A stretch of 64,000 bases of DNA, from assembly GCF_022627325.1 (NCBI RefSeq), contig NZ_JAETZZ010000002.1:248001-312000 (forward strand), written 5' to 3'. The translations under genes were made by a program, and so were the position numbers. Every line of letters begins with the position of its first letter. Position 1 is the first letter of the stretch. Origin of the DNA: Pseudomonas putida. Lineage in GTDB: Bacteria > Pseudomonadota > Gammaproteobacteria > Pseudomonadales > Pseudomonadaceae. A model generated the notes under the pieces. It did not search any database and was not told the DNA's origin. It saw nothing but the letters and a program-made list of their open reading frames with translations. Shown here one piece after another: positions 55,418-61,231 of this stretch.

Positions 55418-56980
55418 TCATCCAAGAAACAGCTTGTAAGCCGGGTTGTCGGTTTCATCCCAATACCGATAGCCCATCTCATCCAGCGCCAGCGGCAGCC
55501 CTGCCTGCTCATCCTTTGGCACCTCCAGGGCGGCAAACACCCGCGCTTCGGCCGCGCCATGGTTGCGGTAATGGAACAGGCTGATGTTCCAGCGCTTGCC
55601 CAGCCGCTCCAGGAAGCCCAACAACGCGCCCGGCCGTTCCGGGAACTCGAAGCGCAGCACCCGCTCATCGGCCCCCGGCGCCGCATGGCCACCCACGGTA
55701 TGGCGCACATGCAGCTTGGCCAACTCGTTGTCGGTCAGGTCGAGCACGCTGTAACCCTGCTCGGTCAGCTGTGCCAGCAGGTTCTCCCGCGGGTCGTGCA
55801 GCGGGTGCGTCTGCACGCCGACAAAAAGCCGCGCTTGCTTGCCGGGGTAGTAGCGATAGTTGAACTCGGTGATCTGGCGCTTGCCCAGTGCCTGGCAAAA
55901 GGCGCGGAAACTGCCGGGCTGCTCGGGGATGGTCACGGCGATGATCGCCTCGCGCTGCTCACCCAGCTCGGCGCGTTCGGCAACGTGGCGCAAGCGGTCG
56001 AAGTTGACGTTGGCACCGGAATCGATCGCTACCAGCGTCTGCCCCTGCGCGCCTTCGCGGGCCACGTACTTCTTGATGCCTGCAACAGCCAGAGCGCCAG
56101 ACGGCTCGGTGATGGAACGGGTGTCGTCGTAGATGTCCTTGATTGCCGCACACAGCTCATCACTGCTGACGGTCACCACCTCATCGACAAAATGCCGGCA
56201 CAGTTCGAAGCAGTGCGCGCCGACCTGGGCGACCGCCACACCATCAGCGAAGGTGCCAACCTGCGGCAGGATCACCCGCTCCCCGGCAGCCATGGCGGCC
56301 TGCAGGCAATTGGAGTCCTCCGGCTCGACGCCGATCACCTTGACCTCAGGGCGCAAGTACTTCACGTACGCGGCGATGCCTGCCACCAGGCCCCCGCCAC
56401 CGACCGGTACGAAGATGGCATCCAGCGCGCCGGGCTGCTGGCGAAGGATTTCCATGCCCACCGTGCCCTGCCCGGCGATCACGTCCGGGTCATCGTATGG
56501 GGGGACGAAGGTGGCGCCTTCGCTGTCAGCCAGGGTCAGTGCATGGGCCAGCGCATGGGGGAAGCTTTCACCGTGCAGCACCACATGCCCACCCCGTGAA
56601 CGCACACCCTCGACCTTCAGCGATGGCGTGGTGGTCGGCATCACGATGGTCGCCTTGATGCCCAGATGCGAGGCCGCCAGCGCTACACCCTGGGCGTGGT
56701 TGCCTGCCGAAGCGGTGATCACACCGCGCTCGCGCTGGGCGGTGGTCAGACGCGCCAGCCGGGTGTAGGCACCACGGATCTTGAACGAGAACGTGGGCTG
56801 CAGGTCTTCGCGCTTGAGCAACACCTGGTTGCCCAGGCGTGCAGACAACGCCGGCGCCGCTTGCAGAGGGGTCTCGATGGCCAGGTCGTACACCGGCGCG
56901 GACAAAATGCGCCGCACCTGCTCCGACAGCAGCTGCTGAGGGCTAAGCGGGGTACGGGGGCTGACGTTGAGGCTGGTCAT
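55418..56980 (-). CDS. ilvA: Biosynthetic threonine ammonia-lyase
   Basis: A 520-residue PLP enzyme that deaminates threonine to 2-oxobutanoate, the first step of isoleucine synthesis. The PLP lysine is in TFSFKIRGAYTR (Lys near 67); ASAGNHAQGVALAA near 92, TPSLKVEGVRSRGG near 120 and PVGGGGLVAGIAAY near 190 follow. The C-terminal 190 residues hold two ACT-like domains (GSFRAFCQALGKRQITEFNYRY near 345, RPGALLGFLERLGKRWNISLFHYRNHG near 440), the allosteric isoleucine-sensing form. ATG 56980 is preceded by AAGGAG; GTG 57007 adds nine residues without support. An attenuator-like leader precedes it. Confidence 0.93.
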   Translation of the reverse strand: MTSLNVSPRTPLSPQQLLSEQVRRILSAPVYDLAIETPLQAAPALSARLGNQVLLKREDLQPTFSFKIRGAYTRLARLTTAQRERGVITASAGNHAQGVALAASHLGIKATIVMPTTTPSLKVEGVRSRGGHVVLHGESFPHALAHALTLADSEGATFVPPYDDPDVIAGQGTVGMEILRQQPGALDAIFVPVGGGGLVAGIAAYVKYLRPEVKVIGVEPEDSNCLQAAMAAGERVILPQVGTFADGVAVAQVGAHCFELCRHFVDEVVTVSSDELCAAIKDIYDDTRSITEPSGALAVAGIKKYVAREGAQGQTLVAIDSGANVNFDRLRHVAERAELGEQREAIIAVTIPEQPGSFRAFCQALGKRQITEFNYRYYPGKQARLFVGVQTHPLHDPRENLLAQLTEQGYSVLDLTDNELAKLHVRHTVGGHAAPGADERVLRFEFPERPGALLGFLERLGKRWNISLFHYRNHGAAEARVFAALEVPKDEQAGLPLALDEMGYRYWDETDNPAYKLFLG

Positions 56981-57031
56981 CGGGCGCAACTCCTTGGCTG
57001 TTTTCACGTTGCCCAGGAGTCGAAGAGTGGA

Positions 57032-57052
57032 AACCCGCCTCCAGGGCGGGTT
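57032..57052 (-). terminator. Attenuator terminator in the ilvA leader
   Basis: On the minus strand AACCCGCC (57052-57045), five-base loop and GGCGGGTT (57039-57032) form a perfect 8-bp stem followed by a short T/C run (TCC). It lies between the leader peptide stop (57068) and the ilvA start (56980). Its left arm can instead pair with GGCGGG at 57077-57072 in the leader, giving an antiterminator. Confidence 0.7.
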
Positions 57053-57067
57053 CGGTGCACGTACGCG

Positions 57068-57130
57068 CTAGCCCGCCAAACTGATAATGGCGGTAATAAT
57101 AATGGCGTTCACGTGCGAGAAAGTGTTCAT
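57068..57130 (-). CDS. Isoleucine-rich leader peptide of ilvA
   Basis: A 20-residue ORF, MNTFSHVNAIIITAIISLAG, with five Ile codons at positions 10, 11, 12, 15 and 16 plus Thr, Val and Leu. It sits upstream of ilvA and is followed by a terminator hairpin. Codons 13-14 (CCGCCA) can pair with codons 18-19 (TGGCGG), and the latter can alternatively pair with the terminator left arm. This is the layout of ribosome-controlled transcription attenuation. No strong ribosome site is visible, and the predicted transcription start is only about four bases upstream, so translation may be nearly leaderless. Confidence 0.75.
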   Translation of the reverse strand: MNTFSHVNAIIITAIISLAG

Positions 57131-57140
57131 GGGGTGGGAA

Positions 57141-57168
57141 CTTATCCCGCTGTACGTCGGCGTGTCAA
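57141..57168 (-). promoter_or_regulatory. Sigma-70 promoter of the ilvA leader
   Basis: On the minus strand a perfect TTGACA (57168-57163) is followed after 16 bases by GATAAG (57146-57141), a 4-of-6 match to the -10 consensus. The -35 overlaps the stop codon of the upstream transporter gene. Transcription would start near 57134. Confidence 0.6.
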
Positions 57169-57596
57169 CACTTGGCTTGCTGTGCCGAGAGCGGCACATC
57201 GAAGACCTTGTCGAACCCCCACTGGAACACGAAAGCATAAACGAAGAAGAACACGAACAACGCCATGTTGGTGAGCAACGCTGCCCATAGGCTGACATCC
57301 AGCCAGTACGCCACCAGCGGCAGCAGGATCACCACCAGCCCACCTTCGAAGCCCAGTGCGTGCAGCACCCTGCGCAAGAACGTGCGCTCGCGTTTGGGCT
57401 GGCGTGCTTCCCAGCGCTCGAATACCCAGTTGAAGCCCATGTTCCAGCTCATGGCGATGCCCGACATCAGGATCGACAGCACGGTCGATTGCGCCATGCC
57501 GGCCCCGAATGCCAGCTCCAGCGCCGGGGCCACGCAGGCCACGGCAATGGCCTCGTAGAGAATGGCCTGGACGATCTTGCGTGCCTTGCCTTGCAT
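57165..57596 (-). CDS. PACE-family (AceI-like) multidrug efflux protein
   Basis: A 143-residue, four-helix membrane protein made of two tandem BTP domains. RKIVQAILYEAIAVACVAPALEL near 6-28 includes the glutamate important in AceI; MSGIAMSWNMGFNWVFERWE near 44-63 and the second copy VLHALGFEGGLVVILLPLVAYWLDVSLWAAL with FVFFFVYAFVFQWGFDKVFD near 115-134 complete the pair. AceI exports chlorhexidine and PACE relatives export other biocides; native substrates may be polyamines. AGAGGGA precedes the ATG. It ends directly at the ilvA promoter. The TetR-like site at 57668 is in its upstream region. Confidence 0.9.
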   Translation of the reverse strand: MQGKARKIVQAILYEAIAVACVAPALELAFGAGMAQSTVLSILMSGIAMSWNMGFNWVFERWEARQPKRERTFLRRVLHALGFEGGLVVILLPLVAYWLDVSLWAALLTNMALFVFFFVYAFVFQWGFDKVFDVPLSAQQAKC

Positions 57597-57905
57597 GTTC
57601 AGATCCCTCTAGAAAAGGCCTCCCAAGTTACAAGAAGCCGCCAGCAAGAAAAAGTCAGAAATACTTTTTGACTGACCATCCAGTCAAGAAAAACTAGCAT
57701 GACCGTTTCCGCACCACCCCATCCCCCCCTGGAACTCGGCCGCCTGGCGGCGTGAATCGACCTCGCCTTGATGTGCTCAACGCAGGCCGTTGGCTGCGAA
57801 CGCGCGTGCATTGGACAACCCGGCACCTGCCTGCTTGTATCTACCCATTGCAGGCGGCGCAAGGTCGTACACCTTCGTCCAGGGAATCGTACAAGGAACA
57901 ACACG
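57597..57905. other. Divergent intergenic region between the PACE gene and wecB
   Basis: About 310 bases. It holds the palindromic TetR-type site at 57668-57687 and must hold promoters for both genes. The wecB-side part (57700-57905) shows no clear -35/-10 pair and no supported small ORF. Confidence 0.4.
57668..57687. promoter_or_regulatory. TetR-type operator candidate
   Basis: TTGACTG (57668-57674), six bases ACCATC and CAGTCAA (57681-57687) form a perfect inverted repeat of TetR-operator size. Flanking T-rich and A-rich bases extend the symmetry. It lies 72 bases upstream of the PACE ATG. No TetR gene is in the window. Confidence 0.5.
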
Positions 57906-59060
57906 ATGGCCAACACCGTCATGATGGTATTCGGTACTCGCCCAGAAGCGATCAAGATGGCCCCGCTGGCCAGGGCTCTGCGTGAGTGGCCCGACATCGA
58001 TCTGCACATCTGCTCGACCGGCCAACACCGGGAGATGCTTGAACAAGTGCTGACCGCCTTTGGCCTGAGCGTCGATCAGGACCTGAAGGTGATGACCCAG
58101 AACCAGACCCTCAATGGCCTTGCCCGCGACCTGCTGGGCTCGATCGACACGGCCTATGAACAGGTCAAGCCAGCGATCGTGCTGGTCCACGGCGATACCA
58201 CCACCAGCTTCATCGCCGGCCTTGCCGCCTTCCACCGGCATATCCCCATCGGCCACGTCGAGGCCGGGCTGCGTACCGGCAACCTGCAGCAACCCTGGCC
58301 CGAGGAAGCCAACCGGCGCCTGACCGGGGTGATCGCCGACCTGCACTTCGCGCCCACCACCAAGGCCCGCGACAACCTGCTGCGCGAAGGCGTACCGCTG
58401 GAACATATCGAAGTCACCGGCAACACCGTCATCGACGCCTTGCTGTGGATGCGTGAATACCTGAAGGAAACCGCATGGCACCCCGCCGCCGACTCGCCCT
58501 TGCACAACCTGCAGGACGATCAGCGCATGGTGCTGATCACTGGCCATCGTCGGGAAAACTTCGGCGCCGGTTTCGAACGTATCTGCCTGGCACTGGCCGA
58601 ACTGGCCCTGCGATACCCCGATGTGCAGTTCGTTTACCCCGTACACCTCAACCCGCAAGTGCAGAAAGCGGTCTACGGCCTGCTCTCGGGGCGTGACAAC
58701 ATCCACTTGATAGCGCCACAGGACTATCAGCACTTCGTATGGCTGATGAACCGCGCCCACATCATCCTCACCGACTCCGGTGGCATCCAGGAAGAAGCCC
58801 CGGCCCTGGGCAAGCCAGTGCTGGTGCTGCGCAAGGTCACCGAACGGCCCTCAGTGCTCGAAGGCGGAACGGTGAAGCTGGTCGGCACGCAGACCGAGCG
58901 CATCGTCAAGGAAACCAGCCAATTGCTGGACGATGACCAGGCCTACGCGCGCATGGCGCGCGTATTCACCCCATTCGGTGACGGCCACGCCAGCGAAATC
59001 ATCGCCGAGCGCCTGAGCCGCTGGTTCGAGGAAAGCCTGAGCAAACGGGATGACGCATGA
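57906..59060 (+). CDS. wecB: UDP-N-acetylglucosamine 2-epimerase (non-hydrolysing)
   Basis: A 384-residue enzyme converting UDP-GlcNAc to UDP-ManNAc. MVFGTRPEAIKMAPLARAL near 7-25, STGQHREMLEQVLTAFG near 37-53, VLVHGDTTTSFIAGLAAFHRHIPIGHVEAGLRTGN near 92-125, TGHRRENFGAGFERI near 212-226 and TDSGGIQEEAPALGKPVLVLRKVTERPSVLEGGTVKLVGT near 287-326 are all WecB signature regions. The start ATG 57906 has AAGGA upstream. It overlaps nfrB by ATGA, so ManNAc supply is tied to the N4-type glycan polymerase. Confidence 0.95.
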   Translation: MANTVMMVFGTRPEAIKMAPLARALREWPDIDLHICSTGQHREMLEQVLTAFGLSVDQDLKVMTQNQTLNGLARDLLGSIDTAYEQVKPAIVLVHGDTTTSFIAGLAAFHRHIPIGHVEAGLRTGNLQQPWPEEANRRLTGVIADLHFAPTTKARDNLLREGVPLEHIEVTGNTVIDALLWMREYLKETAWHPAADSPLHNLQDDQRMVLITGHRRENFGAGFERICLALAELALRYPDVQFVYPVHLNPQVQKAVYGLLSGRDNIHLIAPQDYQHFVWLMNRAHIILTDSGGIQEEAPALGKPVLVLRKVTERPSVLEGGTVKLVGTQTERIVKETSQLLDDDQAYARMARVFTPFGDGHASEIIAERLSRWFEESLSKRDDA

Positions 59061-61231
59061 GCCTGGCTTTCATCGATTTTCTCACCTACGTACTGTTTGG
59101 CCTCAAGATCCTGGCGATCATCCTCGCCGCACTGATGTTCCTGCTCGGGCTGGACGACCTGTTCATCGACCTGTGCTACTGGTGCCGCAAGCTGTTCCGC
59201 CATTTGCGTATCTATGACAAGTACGCCAGGGCCGACGAGAAGCGCCTGTTCGAGGTGCCGGAAAAGCCCCTGGCGATCATGGTCCCGGCCTGGAACGAAG
59301 TGGGCGTGGTGGGTGAAATGGCGCGCCTGGCGGCCTCGACCATCGACTACGAGAACTACCAGATCTTTGTCGGCACCTACCCCAACGACCCACAAACCCA
59401 GGCCGACGTCGATGCCGTGTGCCTGCACTACCCCAACGTCCACAAGGTGGTCTGCGCCCGCCCCGGCCCCACCAGCAAGGCTGACTGCCTGAACAACATC
59501 ATCGATGCCATCCTGCGTTTCCAGAACGACGCGCGGATCGAGTTCGCAGGCTTCATCCTGCATGACGCCGAGGACGTGATCTCGCCCATGGAGCTGCGGC
59601 TGTTCAACTACCTGCTGCCCGCCAAGGACATGATCCAGATCCCGGTGTACCCGTACGCGCCGCAATGGCGCGGCTTCACCGCCGGGCATTACGTGGACGA
59701 GTTCGCCGAAAACCACGGCAAGGACGTGATCGTCCGCGAGGCACTTACCGGCCAGGTGCCCAGTGCCGGGGTGGGTACCTGCTTCAGCCGCCGTGCCATC
59801 AGCGCCCTGCTCGAGGACGGTGACGGCATCGCCTTCGACGTGCAGAGCCTGACCGAGGATTACGACATCGGCTTTCGCCTGAAGCATAAAGGCATGAAGT
59901 GCATCTTTGCCCGCTACTCGGTCACCGACCCAGCACTGGCCCTCAAGCAGCAATGGCGCCCCGGCATGAGCCGCGAGTTCGCCCAGGTGATCTGCGTGCG
60001 CGAGCACTTCCCGCGCGACTGGCAGCATGCCATTCGGCAAAAATCCCGCTGGATCGTCGGCATCGTGTTTCAGGGCACCAGCAACCTGGGCTGGAGCCGA
60101 ACAGGCGCGCTCAACTACTTCCTCTGGCGCGACCGCCGAGGCTTGTTCGCCTACCTGCTGAGCTTTCTGGTCAACCTGTTGCTGCTGGTGCTGCTGGCGA
60201 TGTGGCTGGTGACGGTGATTGCTCCGCAATCCTGGCGCTTCATGTCGATCCTCAGCGACAGCCAACTGCTGACCACGCTGCTCTGGCTCAACGGCCTGCT
60301 GCTGATCAACCGCCTGATCCAGCGTGGCTGGTTCGTCACCCGCTATTACGGCATCGGTGAGGGGCTGCTGTCGGCCCCACGGATGATGTGGAGCAACTTC
60401 GTCAACTTCTTCGCCAACCTGCGCGCCCTGCGGCAAGTGATGGAGATGGGCGATTCGCGCCGGGTGGCCTGGGACAAGACCACCCACGAATTCCCCGCCA
60501 TCGCCTCACCGGCCCGTACCCCGCTGGGGCACCGCCTGGTCGCCAAGGGCTATATCAGCGAAGCGCAGCTCGAACAGGCCATCACCAGCCCGGTACGGCG
60601 GCGTCTGGGCCGCGAACTGCTGCTGCGTGGCTGGCTGACCAGTGAACAGCTGGTGCAGACCCTCGCCGAACAACTCGACCTGCCCTGGGCCCCCCTGAAC
60701 CCGTTCAAGCTCGATCGGCAACTGATCGCGCTACTGCCACGCCGCCTGGCGACGCACTATGGCGTACTGCCGGTAGCCGAAGAGGGCGACACCCTGGTGC
60801 TGGCCAGCGAAAGCCCGGTCAGCCAGGTCTCGCTGGGAGTCATCAGCCGCCAGCTCAAGCGCCCGGTCAACTACCGGCTGGCGCCACAGGGACGGGTAAC
60901 GCTGGGCCTGCGCTATCACTACCCCAGCCCCTGGCAGCATGCTGAGACCCAGCAGATGCTGGAAGTGCTGGAAAAGCACCAGGACAACGCCGAACTGATC
61001 GAGCAGGTCAGCACTCACCAGGTCATGCTCGGTGCCTTGCTGCAGGTGCGCGGCATGGTGCCGGTGACGCTGTTCAACCAGGCGCTGATCGATTTCGACC
61101 CCGAGCAGCAAAGCCTCGGCGAGCACTTGATCGCACGCGGCATCATCACCGAGACCGTGCTGGAGCAGGCGCTCGCCGAACAGGCCAGCGAGCAGCAGGC
61201 TGCTTTCGACCTGATCAGGGAGGTGGCATGA
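59057..61231 (+). CDS. nfrB: NfrB, N4 adsorption protein B / c-di-GMP-responsive family 2 polysaccharide synthase
   Basis: A 724-residue inner-membrane protein. An N-terminal helix (residues 13-33) precedes a processive GT2 domain: MVPAWNEVGVVGEMARL near 75, HDAEDVISPMELRL near 172, SLTEDYDIGFRLKHKG near 260 and QKSRWIVGIVFQGT near 330 (the QxxRW motif). Two membrane segments follow (about 355-385 and 405-425). The C-terminus (about 485-724) has MshEN-type c-di-GMP-binding repeats: PLGHRLVAKGYISEAQLEQA near 492, RRRLGRELLLRGWLTSEQLVQTLAEQLDLPW near 514-545 and SLGEHLIARGIITETVLEQALAEQ near 690. In E. coli NfrB makes the N4 glycan receptor polysaccharide when c-di-GMP is bound. Confidence 0.9.
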   Translation: MSLAFIDFLTYVLFGLKILAIILAALMFLLGLDDLFIDLCYWCRKLFRHLRIYDKYARADEKRLFEVPEKPLAIMVPAWNEVGVVGEMARLAASTIDYENYQIFVGTYPNDPQTQADVDAVCLHYPNVHKVVCARPGPTSKADCLNNIIDAILRFQNDARIEFAGFILHDAEDVISPMELRLFNYLLPAKDMIQIPVYPYAPQWRGFTAGHYVDEFAENHGKDVIVREALTGQVPSAGVGTCFSRRAISALLEDGDGIAFDVQSLTEDYDIGFRLKHKGMKCIFARYSVTDPALALKQQWRPGMSREFAQVICVREHFPRDWQHAIRQKSRWIVGIVFQGTSNLGWSRTGALNYFLWRDRRGLFAYLLSFLVNLLLLVLLAMWLVTVIAPQSWRFMSILSDSQLLTTLLWLNGLLLINRLIQRGWFVTRYYGIGEGLLSAPRMMWSNFVNFFANLRALRQVMEMGDSRRVAWDKTTHEFPAIASPARTPLGHRLVAKGYISEAQLEQAITSPVRRRLGRELLLRGWLTSEQLVQTLAEQLDLPWAPLNPFKLDRQLIALLPRRLATHYGVLPVAEEGDTLVLASESPVSQVSLGVISRQLKRPVNYRLAPQGRVTLGLRYHYPSPWQHAETQQMLEVLEKHQDNAELIEQVSTHQVMLGALLQVRGMVPVTLFNQALIDFDPEQQSLGEHLIARGIITETVLEQALAEQASEQQAAFDLIREVA

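Noticed and set aside
57087..57290. Plus-strand 67-codon frame across the ilvA leader
   Set aside because: Antisense to both the leader peptide and the end of the PACE gene, with no ribosome site; the leader interpretation explains the region better.
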